This document shows, piece after piece, positions 16,803-25,996 of a DNA stretch of 64,000 nucleotides; the stretch's first letter is position 1, and the number at the start of each line of letters is the position of its first letter. Location: the NCBI RefSeq assembly GCF_002951835.1, contig NZ_CP019448.1, forward strand, positions 744,001 to 808,000. Direction: 5' to 3'. The notes under the pieces were generated by a model. The model made no database searches, was not told the origin of the DNA, and worked only from the letters and a program-made list of their open reading frames with translations. The DNA is from Simonsiella muelleri ATCC 29453. GTDB lineage: Bacteria; Pseudomonadota; Gammaproteobacteria; Burkholderiales; Neisseriaceae. The position numbers and the translations under genes are program-made.

Positions 16803-18725
16803 TTATTGTGATTGAATGCGGTAACCAACATTCTTATCAGCTAAATAAATCACTTGACCCACACGAACCAAAGTGGCTTGCGTGATGCGATGATTTGTAT
16901 TATCCACAAACGTCCCATTGGTGCTGCCCAAATCTTGTAACGTGAGATTGCCATGCGCGTCCGAACCGATGTTGCAATGTTTACCCGAAATTTGTGGCTG
17001 ATTAATGATCACGTCATTATCACTGGCACGCCCTATGTTCAGGCTGCCTGAAAATGGAATGTCAACTCGTGGTAAATTTGCATCTAGCGGTTGCAAAATC
17101 GCTGCCACACGCGGTGTTGGGTTATGCAGTTGCGTGTTAGGTTGATGCAACTGTGTGCGCGGAGCTGGGGTATTGGATTGCGATGAAGACGTAGGCAGCC
17201 TGAAACTTGCCACCGAATCATCGGCTGTTAATTGCAACACATCATTCGGCATCAAACGCGTTGCACTGTGTATTGCTGCGCCGTTCACAAACGTGCCATT
17301 GGTACTGCCCAAATCCTGCACCCACACCGCGCCATTGTCTATCCACAATTTCAAATGCTGTCCTGATACTTTGGCATGATTCAACACTACATCGCAATCA
17401 TTGCGCCGCCCCACCGTAATGGCGCGATTAGGCGGCACCGCAATCGTATTCACGTTGCCCGTGATGGCATTCAACATCACCGAACCTGCTAAATCAAGCA
17501 TGGTACGTGGTGCAGCTGGCGTAACGTGTGGCTGATGCACATTTTGATTATGTGGATAATTAGGTTGTGCATGATTGGGTGAATGCGATTGTGGTACATT
17601 TCGCGTTTCTCGTCTTTTGGCAAAAGCCCAACGCAATAACCGAAACGCCACCGCACACACCGCTAATCCAAACAACGCCAACCCCAATACCGTCAACCAA
17701 CCACGTGGATTGTGTTGTGCAGCTTTGACCACACGCTCTGCACCGTCGGCGATGTTTTCAGCTTTGGCGACCACGCCACCGCAGCGTCCTTGAAATTGCT
17801 TAAAGGCGATGCTGTGTTTACGCAACATGGGCAATAATTCACCCACATCAATAGCAGCTTGAAAATCATACGGATTTTTATCTGAAACCTGATTCACACC
17901 CAATACCTGTCCGCATTGATTAACCAACGCGCCACCACTCATGCTGTCTGAAAACGGCGCACTGTGTAACCACAAGCCTACGGTTTTTTGTTTGACGCGT
18001 TTTTCCAATTTGCCTTCACTGGCGATGGCAGCAAGATAATCCACGCGGTCAATTGTCCCTGTTTTGCCTGATAATTGGTTGGATTCGCCTTCCGCACCTA
18101 ACGCAAACATCAAATCCGCTGGTTTGGCAAATTGGCTATCGGCTAATTTTAATGCGGTTGTGGGTAAGCCATCGGCGTGAATAATCGCCAGATCGCTGTT
18201 AACATCACGTGCCACTTGTTTGGCTGGGCGTAATTCAATGGCAGACACGTTTGAAGGATTTTTTGTCAAAACAAAAACTTCAGCATGACCACCATTTTCA
18301 CCCATGTCGCGCAAACCACTTGCATCAACGAACATGGTTTCCACTGTACCTGTGTTGTCAGCAAAACGCGCATTGGTAACCAAATCGCCTTTGTCCGACA
18401 CCGCAAACGCCGATGCGCTTGCCACCAACAAATAATTGTGCGCAGCGTATTGGAACAAAATACCATCACCGGTTAATTCTTTGGTTTTACCTGATTTTTT
18501 ATCAAGCAATATCATGCCTTTGAGTGGGACTTGCTCGGTAAAATTTTGGGTTTGCATGGCTTGAATATAGCTGCCATCTAATTGTTTGACAAAGCCATTG
18601 GGCAAGGGAATCCCCAACCAAATTCGGTAAACAGATTGCGTGGCTTTTTGCACATCGGCTTGCACTTCTGCGAAAGTGGGTGTGGCGCATAACCATAAAC
18701 CAATCAATAAAATAGCGCGTTTCAT
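16803..18725 (-). CDS. membrane protein with trypsin-like pseudo-protease domain and two FHA domains
   Basis: A 640-residue protein: signal peptide (cut near TFAEVQ), an exported trypsin-like fold (about 25-300), one membrane helix near 345-365 (LTVLGLALFGLAVCAVAF), a Pro/Asn/His-rich linker, and two FHA domains with GRRNDCDVVLNHAKVSGQH and GRASDNDVIINQPQISGKH cores, each followed by DLGSTNGTFV. The FHA domains should bind phosphothreonine in the cytoplasm. In the protease domain Ser (SMSGGALVN) and Asp (NSDLAII) remain, but the expected His position reads TNARF, so catalysis is doubtful. It probably senses or scaffolds across the membrane. It lies just downstream of the LURP-one-like gene. 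Confidence 0.8.
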   Translation of the reverse strand: MKRAILLIGLWLCATPTFAEVQADVQKATQSVYRIWLGIPLPNGFVKQLDGSYIQAMQTQNFTEQVPLKGMILLDKKSGKTKELTGDGILFQYAAHNYLLVASASAFAVSDKGDLVTNARFADNTGTVETMFVDASGLRDMGENGGHAEVFVLTKNPSNVSAIELRPAKQVARDVNSDLAIIHADGLPTTALKLADSQFAKPADLMFALGAEGESNQLSGKTGTIDRVDYLAAIASEGKLEKRVKQKTVGLWLHSAPFSDSMSGGALVNQCGQVLGVNQVSDKNPYDFQAAIDVGELLPMLRKHSIAFKQFQGRCGGVVAKAENIADGAERVVKAAQHNPRGWLTVLGLALFGLAVCAVAFRLLRWAFAKRRETRNVPQSHSPNHAQPNYPHNQNVHQPHVTPAAPRTMLDLAGSVMLNAITGNVNTIAVPPNRAITVGRRNDCDVVLNHAKVSGQHLKLWIDNGAVWVQDLGSTNGTFVNGAAIHSATRLMPNDVLQLTADDSVASFRLPTSSSQSNTPAPRTQLHQPNTQLHNPTPRVAAILQPLDANLPRVDIPFSGSLNIGRASDNDVIINQPQISGKHCNIGSDAHGNLTLQDLGSTNGTFVDNTNHRITQATLVRVGQVIYLADKNVGYRIQSQ

Positions 18726-18795
18726 GATAAATTATCCTTTATTTTGCTTTCAGGCAGCCTGAAAATGATGGCGATCAAGCACCATCTATGATTCA

Positions 18796-19386
18796 TTAAC
18801 CTTTAGTACGCTCCAAAAGCATTAACATCATGCAAGAGAGTGTAACCAATTCATCATGATTGGCGTGGCTGGTTTTTTCCAAGCGAAAACGGCGTTCCAT
18901 CAAAGAAGGCGTTTTGTGCAAAATATAATCTTGCGTATTATTGCCATCAGCAATCGTATAGCTAGGATTCAGAAAATAACCTGTAAAAAAACCCACAATC
19001 GGAATTTCACCCAACAAACCATCTACCACCGCAATCCATGGATTGGCTTCAGAAATATCGTATAATTTCTGATTATTCGCATCAAAAATTTCGTAATGCG
19101 TTCGCCACAATGAGCGAATACCTGAACGGCGCACACTGCCTAAATTTGCGCCTTGCTCGTTGCTGATTTGGTAGCAGGCATTAAAATCAATGATGCGGTC
19201 GGCGCGGATTTGGTAGAGTCGTTCTTGGCGGCTGCTGTCGCGAAAAATTTCAATAGCTTCTTTAATTTTAAAGATTTTTTGGCGTGTATAAGCAATTTCA
19301 TTGCCTTGAGAATCGAATACACTAAAATCATTGGAAGGTGTAAAAATTTTGAATTTAAAATCCAATGGAAAGGAAATAGGTAACAT
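18796..19386 (-). CDS. LURP-one-related / Tubby C-like domain protein
   Basis: A 196-residue protein resembling the LURP-one-related (Tubby/scramblase-like) family: repeated beta-strands such as FSVFDSQGNEIAYTRQKIF and YEIFDANNQKLYDISEANP, a central hydrophobic helix near 125-145 (GLLGEIPIVGFFTGYFLN) and a terminal YTIADGN..DYILHKTPS. Members are small beta-barrel proteins thought to bind lipids or membranes. The start at 19386 avoids an upstream in-frame ATG that would translate a DUS (FRQPE). Function unknown; possibly an operon with the FHA gene 70 bp downstream. Confidence 0.6.
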   Translation of the reverse strand: MLPISFPLDFKFKIFTPSNDFSVFDSQGNEIAYTRQKIFKIKEAIEIFRDSSRQERLYQIRADRIIDFNACYQISNEQGANLGSVRRSGIRSLWRTHYEIFDANNQKLYDISEANPWIAVVDGLLGEIPIVGFFTGYFLNPSYTIADGNNTQDYILHKTPSLMERRFRLEKTSHANHDELVTLSCMMLMLLERTKG

Positions 19387-19499
19387 AATAACTTTTCTAA
19401 TAAATTGATTGGATAATTTGATGATACGGTTTTCAGGCTGCCTGAACGCAAACGTAATGGTCATTTACACGCCTAAGGCAGCCTGCAAACATTCCATCA

Positions 19500-21398
19500 T
19501 TAATAACGCGCTGGTACAGTTCCCATACGTTGTTTTAATGACGTGTACGGTTCGTTAAGCAAGCTGGCATAATAAGTGGCGTTGGTCATGACTTTTTTCA
19601 CATAATCACGCGTTTCAGTAAATGGAATGGTTTCGGCATAAATTGCGCCTTCCAATTCGGTATCAGCTTGCCATTTTCTGGCGCGACTTGGACCAGCGTT
19701 ATAACCTGCGGTTGCCATGACTTCATTATTTTGCAAATTGCGTTTGGTGTCACCCATATACCACGTCCCCATGCGAATATTGCCTTCCATGGTGTACAAC
19801 TCTGAGGGTGACATCCCAATTTGTCGGGCAATGCCTTGCGCCGTAGCTGGCATCACCTGCATCAAACCATGCGCACCCACGCTGGATTTTGCGCCCATCA
19901 TAAAACGGCTTTCCTGACGAATCAAACCATACACCCAAGCCGTATCCACACCCGCTTGCCCAGAATATTGAGTAACCAAATCCCGAAAAGGTGAAATGTA
20001 ACGTAAATTGTAATTTAATACTTGGCTGGTATTATCGGCGGTATTAATTGCCATTTCATAAAATTGGTTGTTATAAGCGACTTGCGCGGCGGTTAAACTG
20101 GTTACTTCATTCATGCCACGAGTCGCGTAACGCCATTCTGCTTGCGCTTGTTTACGCAAACTCCAATTGTCTGCACTGGCATGATAAAAATTCAGCGCAC
20201 GTTGAATCGCACCATCGCGTTGAATCACATTTATATCGTTTTGTGTGGCATCAGCGACGTTATTTTTCGTATTGACACGTTGTCCCAATTCTTCCAACGC
20301 CAACAACGCATAGAAATTACGTCCTGTTTGGGTCGCTTGTTGAAATAAAGGTTGCGCTTGAGCTGCTTTGCCCGTCATTTGGTAAGCGCGTCCCAACCAA
20401 TACAACCAAGCTGAATCTGCTTTTAAATAAGCTGGCATGGCTTCAATTGCGCTTGCCACATCTTCCCAACGCTGTAAACGCAACGCCGAACGCACAAACC
20501 ATTCAAATTGTTCTTTACTGAATTGGCTGCGGTCTTTCGCTTGTTTGAAATAGGATAACGCAACAGCAAACTGACCATCACGCGCTTGCCCCATACCCAA
20601 AAGCCCCCATGCAAAACTGATTTGCTGGTCATTCAGGCTGCCTGAAATAGATTGCAAACGTGATGCCGCTAAAGCTGGCGATTTTTGTGCTGATGGCGAA
20701 ATCACATCACGTAATAAATTTTCTTGTGCGCCTTGCCCCACGCCACCGTCCAACGGACTGCCCAGTACTGCCGCTAAATTGCGCGCATCGGTAATTTGGT
20801 TATTGCTAATCAAACCGCGTACACGTCGCCACGCCAATTGATTGTCTGCACCGACTGCACGGCTTTCCACCAAACGTGTGCAACCTGCCGACACTTTGCC
20901 TGTTTCCAACAAATGTTCTTGTAACAACGCCGCGTCATTTTCTAAACCAAACAACATGGCATAACAACGCACTTCTTTTAAACGCCCACCAACAGGTAAC
21001 ATGGTATATTGTTGTTTAAATAAATCAACTTGTTGACGAACACCCAAACTTTTCAACCATTCATTACGCACGGATTCGCCCATTGCGCTATTGCTTTGGG
21101 TGGCTAAAAATTGTGATGGTATGAAATCATCACCAGCACGTGCTGCTGCCAATACGCTGTCCAAACGTGCATAATCGCTCATGGTTTTGTTAAAATCTTC
21201 GGCAGGGCGTGGGTTCCACGCAAAACCATCTAAAGTGGAATTTGAGATGGTTTTTTGATTATTATTTGCTTGATTAGCTGGTTTGAGTGGTTGTTCGGTT
21301 TTGGTGGGTGTAGGGACATGTTCTGACGCGCACGCTGCCACAAATGCCAACGCTGCTGCTGTGAGTGGATAAGATACTTTATTAGGTAAATGAATCAT
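19500..21398 (-). CDS. slt: soluble-type lytic murein transglycosylase, lipoprotein (LtgA/Slt family)
   Basis: A 632-residue Slt70-like enzyme that cleaves the MurNAc-GlcNAc bond of peptidoglycan with 1,6-anhydro product. The leader ends in a lipobox (FVAACAS), so it is anchored in the outer membrane. Residues about 60-440 are the superhelical U and L domains. The catalytic C-domain has Glu in GLIRQESRFMMGAKSSVGAHG near 475 and the GLMQVMPATAQG and AGYNAGPSR motifs. In Neisseria the homologue LtgA releases the cytotoxic monomer. Monocistronic. Confidence 0.92.
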   Translation of the reverse strand: MIHLPNKVSYPLTAAALAFVAACASEHVPTPTKTEQPLKPANQANNNQKTISNSTLDGFAWNPRPAEDFNKTMSDYARLDSVLAAARAGDDFIPSQFLATQSNSAMGESVRNEWLKSLGVRQQVDLFKQQYTMLPVGGRLKEVRCYAMLFGLENDAALLQEHLLETGKVSAGCTRLVESRAVGADNQLAWRRVRGLISNNQITDARNLAAVLGSPLDGGVGQGAQENLLRDVISPSAQKSPALAASRLQSISGSLNDQQISFAWGLLGMGQARDGQFAVALSYFKQAKDRSQFSKEQFEWFVRSALRLQRWEDVASAIEAMPAYLKADSAWLYWLGRAYQMTGKAAQAQPLFQQATQTGRNFYALLALEELGQRVNTKNNVADATQNDINVIQRDGAIQRALNFYHASADNWSLRKQAQAEWRYATRGMNEVTSLTAAQVAYNNQFYEMAINTADNTSQVLNYNLRYISPFRDLVTQYSGQAGVDTAWVYGLIRQESRFMMGAKSSVGAHGLMQVMPATAQGIARQIGMSPSELYTMEGNIRMGTWYMGDTKRNLQNNEVMATAGYNAGPSRARKWQADTELEGAIYAETIPFTETRDYVKKVMTNATYYASLLNEPYTSLKQRMGTVPARY

Positions 21399-21583
21399 GC
21401 AGTTGTCCTGATTGATGAATGAGATGAGTTGTCAAAAGATGGTAAATTATACCGAAAAAACCTTTTTCAGGCAGCCTGAAAAATATTAAACAAATGAAAT
21501 AATATTTTAAATTATTTTATGGTACAATTAGTTATGAAATAACCGTGCTAATTCTTTTGACAAAAAATCAAAATACCGTATAA

Positions 21584-22759
21584 TTAAATCTTCATTCCCT
21601 GATAGCTCAGTCGGTAGAGCGACGGACTGTTAATCCGCAGGTCGCTGGTTCGAGCCCAGCTCGGGGAGCCAAATTTAAACCGTCTAAACAATCGTTTAGG
21701 CGGTTTTTTTTGTGGCTCATTTGGGATTGTGTCCATTTTGTGTCCAAAACCGTTCAATTTGTCCAAAATATCCGCGTGGCTTTGCAGATGTTCGGTTGCC
21801 AAATGCGCGTATCGCATAACCATTTCCAGCTTTTCCCAACCGCCCATTTCTTTCAACGCCAAAAGCGGTACGCCCTTTTGCACCAGCCAACTTGCCCATG
21901 TGTGGCGCAAGTCGTGCCAACGAAAATTTTTGATTTGCGCTTTTTTCAGGCTGCGTTCCCAAACTCGGTCATCTAATTCTTTAATGCGGTTGTTCACGCT
22001 GTTGGTAAACACAAAAATGGGGTGTTTGCCCAAGCGTTCAGATAAAATTTGAATGGCGGTTTTGTTGAGCGGTACGCCAATCGCTTTATTGGCTTTGGTC
22101 TCATCAGCGTAAATCCAAGCAATGCGCCGCGCCAAATCAACCTGTTCCCACTTCAAACCAAACACATTGCCTTGCCGAAGCCCTGTACACAAGCTAAAAA
22201 TCGCCATCTGCCGCCAAAAATTATCAGGCAGCGCATCAATCAGCCTTTGTGCTTCGTGCGGTTTCAGCCAGCGAATGCGACCGCCAGTCTCTTTGTACTG
22301 CTTCAATTTAGGGACTTCATCAATCCAGCCCCATTCATCACGCGCTTTGTACAAAATCGCTCTAACCAGCGCGATATAACGGTTTTTGGTGCTGGGTTTG
22401 CACTTTTTCGGCTCAATAGCTGCCATGATGATGTCGCGTGTCAGTTCGTCCAAAAAAATGCCCCGAAGTTGAGGCAAATTCCGCAGACGGCTGATGTCAT
22501 CATCAATGCTTTTTTTCTCGTGCTTTTTCTCTTCCAACCATTTCAGGGCTGCTTCGTCCCACAATTTTTTAGGCTTAATCCCCAAACGGCTCTGCTGCCA
22601 AAACTCGTGTTCTAACTTGGAACGCAATTCTTGGGCTTTTTGCTTGTCTTGTGTGCCAAGAGAGCGTCTAACGCGCTCGCCGCTTGGTGTCCTGATGTCC
22701 ATGTACCAAGTGCCGTTGCGTTGGTAGATGCCGTTGTTTTTACTTTGCTTTTTTGACAT
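21584..22759 (-). CDS. int: tyrosine-family site-specific integrase of the ICE
   Basis: A 391-residue phage-type integrase. An Arm-binding/DUF-like N-terminus (NGIYQRNGTWYMDIRTPSG) is followed by a SAM-like core-binding domain and the catalytic domain: Arg in CTGLRQGNVFGL near 205, HDLRHTWASWLV (His-x-x-Arg) near 285, GGWEKLEMVMRYAHL (Tyr) near 320. The frame runs through attL and ends inside the antisense of tRNA-Asn, so its C-terminus (WARTSDLRINSPSLYRLS) depends on the integrated state. It is adjacent to and overlaps the excisionase-like gene. The element integrates in tRNA-Asn. Confidence 0.93.
   Translation of the reverse strand: MSKKQSKNNGIYQRNGTWYMDIRTPSGERVRRSLGTQDKQKAQELRSKLEHEFWQQSRLGIKPKKLWDEAALKWLEEKKHEKKSIDDDISRLRNLPQLRGIFLDELTRDIIMAAIEPKKCKPSTKNRYIALVRAILYKARDEWGWIDEVPKLKQYKETGGRIRWLKPHEAQRLIDALPDNFWRQMAIFSLCTGLRQGNVFGLKWEQVDLARRIAWIYADETKANKAIGVPLNKTAIQILSERLGKHPIFVFTNSVNNRIKELDDRVWERSLKKAQIKNFRWHDLRHTWASWLVQKGVPLLALKEMGGWEKLEMVMRYAHLATEHLQSHADILDKLNGFGHKMDTIPNEPQKKPPKRLFRRFKFGSPSWARTSDLRINSPSLYRLSYQGMKI
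21596..21671 (+). tRNA. tRNA-Asn (anticodon GTT)
   Basis: 76 nt including CCA. Acceptor TCCCTGA pairs with TCGGGGA; anticodon GTT in CTGTTAAT. Its 3' part is the integration site of the ICE: near-identical fragments of the last 46 nt recur at 47598-47645 and, inverted, at 29967-30014. Confidence 0.95.
21624..21750 (+). other. ICE attachment site attL (tRNA-Asn 3' end plus terminator and integrase end)
   Basis: From the tRNA anticodon stem through CCA, the terminator, and the first bases of the converging integrase, the sequence is shared with 47598-47727 (direct orientation) and 29885-30014 (inverted). Identity stays high past the tRNA, so the repeats also include integrase 3' sequence. Confidence 0.75.
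21677..21711 (+). terminator. rho-independent terminator of tRNA-Asn
   Basis: AACCGTCTAAAC pairs with GTTTAGGCGGTT around loop AATC, followed by eight Ts. It is repeated in both other att-like copies. Confidence 0.85.
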
Positions 22760-22962
22760 TGTTGTTCACTCCGTTGTTGAAGTGATGTCTGTACGACATC
22801 ATTTTCAAGTGATTGAAGAAACTCGTCAAGTTTCGCCTGACGAATGTAATAGGCTCGCCCGATTTTCGCCGCAACCAGTTTTCCTGCTCTGATGTATTCG
22901 CGTAGGGTTTCGGGGTGGCAATGGGCGAGCTTGGCAGCTTCAGTTACGGTGTAGGTTTTCAT
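22612..22962 (-). CDS. excisionase/AlpA-like helix-turn-helix protein
   Basis: A 116-residue protein with a MerR-type winged helix-turn-helix at residues 1-50 (TVTEAAKLAHCHPETLREYI, then RAGKLVAAKIGRAYYIRQA), typical of excisionase-family DNA-binding proteins. AGGA lies just before its ATG. The last 49 codons overlap the start of int in another frame, an unusually long overlap of 148 bp. It probably directs excision and couples int translation. Confidence 0.8.
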   Translation of the reverse strand: MKTYTVTEAAKLAHCHPETLREYIRAGKLVAAKIGRAYYIRQAKLDEFLQSLENDVVQTSLQQRSEQQCQKSKVKTTASTNATALGTWTSGHQAASALDALLAHKTSKKPKNCVPS

Positions 22963-23409
22963 GGTTTTTCCTGTTTGGGCAACCTATCTTCACGTTTATT
23001 CATCATTTTTCCTTTTGAAAAATTTCAGGCAGCTTGAAAAAATTCAAACTGCCCAAACCATTACAAAATCAATGACGCAATCAACACGCCCACTTGCACA
23101 ACCAACAAAATCATCATTAAGCGAAAAGTCCGAGTTTCTAAGCTCTGAAATAAGTCCACCGACATTTCACTAAATTGGTCTTGAATGCGCTTGCTAACTT
23201 GGGCAAACAATTTGTTTTCGTTTTCAGCCAGCATTTGTGTGTTGGTATGCAAAATTTCCTGAATAACCAAATTTTTTTGTTGGCTGAATGCGTCCGCCGA
23301 CCCGACAATCGCGTTGGCTTTTTTCGTCAATTCATCAAGGAAAAATTGCTGTTGCGCTTGATGTTGCGCCACCAGTTCCACCATTTCGCGGCGTTGAATT
23401 AACATCATG

Positions 23410-24405
23410 ACGCCATTCTCAACACCCAATTAACCCAGCAAATTGAGTAATTGGGTGTTGAATTTGTTGATTCAGTAAACAGCAAAAATTATGCGATAAA
23501 ATTTTCCGAATAAAACGGTTAGATTGGTGAAACAGATTTTTTGTACGAACTATTTCCATGTTAAATCTCTCTGTTAATTGACCAATAACTGTTTCAATCA
23601 TACGGCGGCTATTTTTTAGCCATTTGAGAAATTGAGGACTTCTGTCATCTTTCATATTGCTACGATAAGGTGTTTGTAAATTAATATGGCTTTGTTTCAT
23701 TTCATCTTTTAATTCAGAACTTAAATACCCTTTGTCCGCACCAACAAACCCTGTTTTGCCTTCTAAAAGTTCAGGTAATACCTGCCGTTCATCAACATTG
23801 GCAGCTGTAAAAGTAAAGGCTTTAATCATACCTGAGCGAGTAATCAAAAGATGACCTTTAAAACCATAATAGGTCTCTTTTTTGGAAGCGCAATAACCGA
23901 ACGTCGCATATGCACGAAAATTTTGATGGCGTTTAGCTCGGGCAAATTTACAGACTGCAATAGGAAAGGCATCTGCATAATACTCTGCTTGCTCACACCA
24001 ATTTGCAGTGATTTTTTGATGCATTTGTTGTTTAACCCAATACAAATTGGCACATTGTTTGGCAAAATTAGGGTAAGAGCCTAAATTGGGAAACCAATTT
24101 TGCCAATGTTGTTTGAAATATTGCCAAATTTTTTTATCGGTATCCATACCGAGAAATTCGCCAACAATTTCCATACAAATCAGTTCACAATCTGAAAGTT
24201 TGGGTGCAAAGCCACCTTGTCTTAATGGTTTTTGAACGAGCTGATTGTATAAAGCATCTACCATTAGATACGTTTTAATGATAAATTCGTCTTGGGGCAT
24301 AACTGTCTCTCTTTCGGATTATCTTGACGGGTATCTTTAAGAGTGGGGTTATGCCCCTTTTTATTCAATTGCCATATCTTAATTAGATAGAGTTGAGAAT
24401 GGCGT
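23410..24405 (-). mobile_element. IS982-family insertion sequence, copy 1 (996 bp)
   Basis: Bounded by inverted ends ACGCCATTCTCAAC and flanked by a perfect 7-bp target duplication CATCATG (23403-23409 and 24406-24412). It carries a single transposase gene and lies in traM. Identical in encoded protein to copy 3. Confidence 0.93.
23419..24300 (-). CDS. IS982-family transposase
   Basis: A 293-residue DDE transposase. Features of the family: N-terminal helical domain (FIIKTYLMVDALYNQL), first Asp in YYADAFPIAVCK, YGFKGHLLITRSG, second Asp in FVGADKGYLSSEL, and Glu in SRRMIETVIGQLTERF. Full length and apparently functional; copies at 26761 (internally deleted) and 51660 are the same gene. Confidence 0.93.
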   Translation of the reverse strand: MPQDEFIIKTYLMVDALYNQLVQKPLRQGGFAPKLSDCELICMEIVGEFLGMDTDKKIWQYFKQHWQNWFPNLGSYPNFAKQCANLYWVKQQMHQKITANWCEQAEYYADAFPIAVCKFARAKRHQNFRAYATFGYCASKKETYYGFKGHLLITRSGMIKAFTFTAANVDERQVLPELLEGKTGFVGADKGYLSSELKDEMKQSHINLQTPYRSNMKDDRSPQFLKWLKNSRRMIETVIGQLTERFNMEIVRTKNLFHQSNRFIRKILSHNFCCLLNQQIQHPITQFAGLIGC

Positions 24406-24487
24406 CATCATGGCAATAATCGGGTCATCTGCCGTCATTTTATAGCCTGTCAAGTCGTAGAGTTCAACAAGCAACTTTTGCACTTCT

Positions 24488-25243
24488 TCATGCTGTTTCG
24501 GGTTCATGGCTGATTTCCGCATCAGTTAAGGGAATGGCATCAAGCTGGCTGAAAATGCTTTCTTTAACCATATTCAGACGGCGTTTTTCAGCGAACCGAA
24601 ATTCAGGTGATACTTTCACTTCTTCAAACGTCAAATTCATTTCCGTCATGGTCGTAATGTCTTTGCCGTAGGTATCGGCTGCCAAAGATTCAATTTTTAC
24701 AATGCCCAAAATGCGTTCTTGGTTGGCTTTATAAACAGAAAATTCTTTGAATGTTTTGCCTTTCAATTCAATTTTGCCGTTATGCTCGTTCAACCAAACA
24801 ATCACATCGGCATTGTGTTTTTCCAAAATCTTGTCCAAACCTTTCACACATTCGGTCAGAGCTTGCCCACCGTCCAATGGTACATGGAACACCAAGCGGA
24901 CACCTTCTTCTGCCAATGCGTTAGCCGTGTCGTTTTCTGCCATATAATTCATCAAAGGCGAAAAAGTCGCCGAGCCATTGTCCACTACCGCGAAACCGTC
25001 TTGATAAATCAAGGCTTCTACCAAATCATCAAATGGGCGTGTATTGATGGAATCATCATCATTTAAGATATTGATGACTTCTGCATTAAATGCTGGATAG
25101 TTGGCAAATGAATGATTTTGTGGGTCAGTATCGTAACAATGTAAATGTGTGGTTTTGCCTTGCAAATATTGCACCACCAAAGACGCAATAAATGTTTTCC
25201 CCACACCGCCCTTGCCTTGTGCTACCATGTGAACTTCTTGCAT
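24488..25243 (-). CDS. traL: TraL-like conjugal transfer ATPase (ParA/MinD fold)
   Basis: A 251-residue P-loop ATPase with deviant Walker A QGKGGVGKTFIA at residues 8-19 and DTDPQNHSF near 38. Overall pattern (VVDNGSATFSPLMNYM, HVPLDGGQALTECV, VIVWLNEHNG) matches TraL of IncP plasmids, a relaxosome-side accessory for transfer. It overlaps traM downstream and follows trbM. Intact. Confidence 0.8.
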   Translation of the reverse strand: MQEVHMVAQGKGGVGKTFIASLVVQYLQGKTTHLHCYDTDPQNHSFANYPAFNAEVINILNDDDSINTRPFDDLVEALIYQDGFAVVDNGSATFSPLMNYMAENDTANALAEEGVRLVFHVPLDGGQALTECVKGLDKILEKHNADVIVWLNEHNGKIELKGKTFKEFSVYKANQERILGIVKIESLAADTYGKDITTMTEMNLTFEEVKVSPEFRFAEKRRLNMVKESIFSQLDAIPLTDAEISHEPETA

Positions 25244-25336
25244 AAAAATTCCTTTAAAAATAGCCCCTTATTCTGTACGATAAGGGGCGTTAGGTTTATC
25301 AAAAAAAGAATATTGGATTATTCAGGCTGCCTGAAA

Positions 25337-25897
25337 TTATTTCACATCTACCCATTTATGACCGCAAGCGTATTTTTCCGTGTGTGGCTGTGAATGAGAC
25401 AATGAGCCACCAAATCCGCCAATACTGCGCACCATGCGCGTACAGTACACCGTTTGTAATTCGGTTTTGACCGTAGTCCATTCGTGGTTTTCGTAGGCAG
25501 CGCAATAGCTGGGTTTAGTTTTACTCACAACAAAACGGCGATTTTGACCCAAACCCACATAATGCCCGATTTTATTCAACTCGGCGGCATCGCAACGTCC
25601 AGCACCCTTTGCCAACGCATTAACCAGTTGGGGCATATTCGGTTCTCTGCTGGACGGACACAAATTCAAGAAATCCTTACGCGCCTGAATGGTTTTATAT
25701 GGCTTTTTCAGTTTGATGGAAAAATAGCGGTGCAAAGATTCCGCGCATTCGTTCGGACGTTCTGCGCTGGACAAGCACAAAATTGCTTCACACGCCAAGC
25801 GGGTATCGCCTGTGAGCAAATCGTCTGCATGAGCCGAAAGCGGCACAAAAAAAGTGGCAGAAACAGCCGTTACCACCAGCAATTTTTTCATTTTCAT
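25337..25897 (-). CDS. trbM: TrbM-family conjugal transfer protein
   Basis: A 186-residue exported, cysteine-rich protein. The signal peptide ends at SAHA (residue 24) and the family signature LLTGDTRLACEAILCLSSAE, then RPNECAESLHRYFSIKLKK, follows. Cysteines (nine in the mature part) suggest disulphides in the periplasm. TrbM is part of IncP mating-pair formation but its exact role is unclear. It stands 93 bp before traL in the same direction. Confidence 0.85.
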   Translation of the reverse strand: MKMKKLLVVTAVSATFFVPLSAHADDLLTGDTRLACEAILCLSSAERPNECAESLHRYFSIKLKKPYKTIQARKDFLNLCPSSREPNMPQLVNALAKGAGRCDAAELNKIGHYVGLGQNRRFVVSKTKPSYCAAYENHEWTTVKTELQTVYCTRMVRSIGGFGGSLSHSQPHTEKYACGHKWVDVK

Positions 25898-25996
25898 GAT
25901 AAAACACTCCTAAAATAGATAGGTTAAAACAGTCATTTGCAAAAATTTTGCAAAACAAAACCAGCTTGTTCAAACTGGCTTGGGTTTGCAACCATT

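Larger units (their letters stand above)
23061..24507 (-). pseudogene. traM: TraM-like conjugal transfer protein, split by an IS982-type insertion
   Basis: The first 34 codons (24507-24406, MNPKQHEEVQKLLVELYDL and on to DDPIIAMM) and the remaining 113 (23402-23061) join in frame when the IS and one 7-bp target copy are removed, giving a 147-residue protein. It has an alpha-helical middle and a C-terminal membrane helix (LMMILLVVQVGVLIASLIL), the layout and length of IncP TraM. Its start overlaps the end of traL by 20 bp, the traL-traM order of IncP plasmids. Function in the family is accessory to mating. Currently disrupted. Confidence 0.75.
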
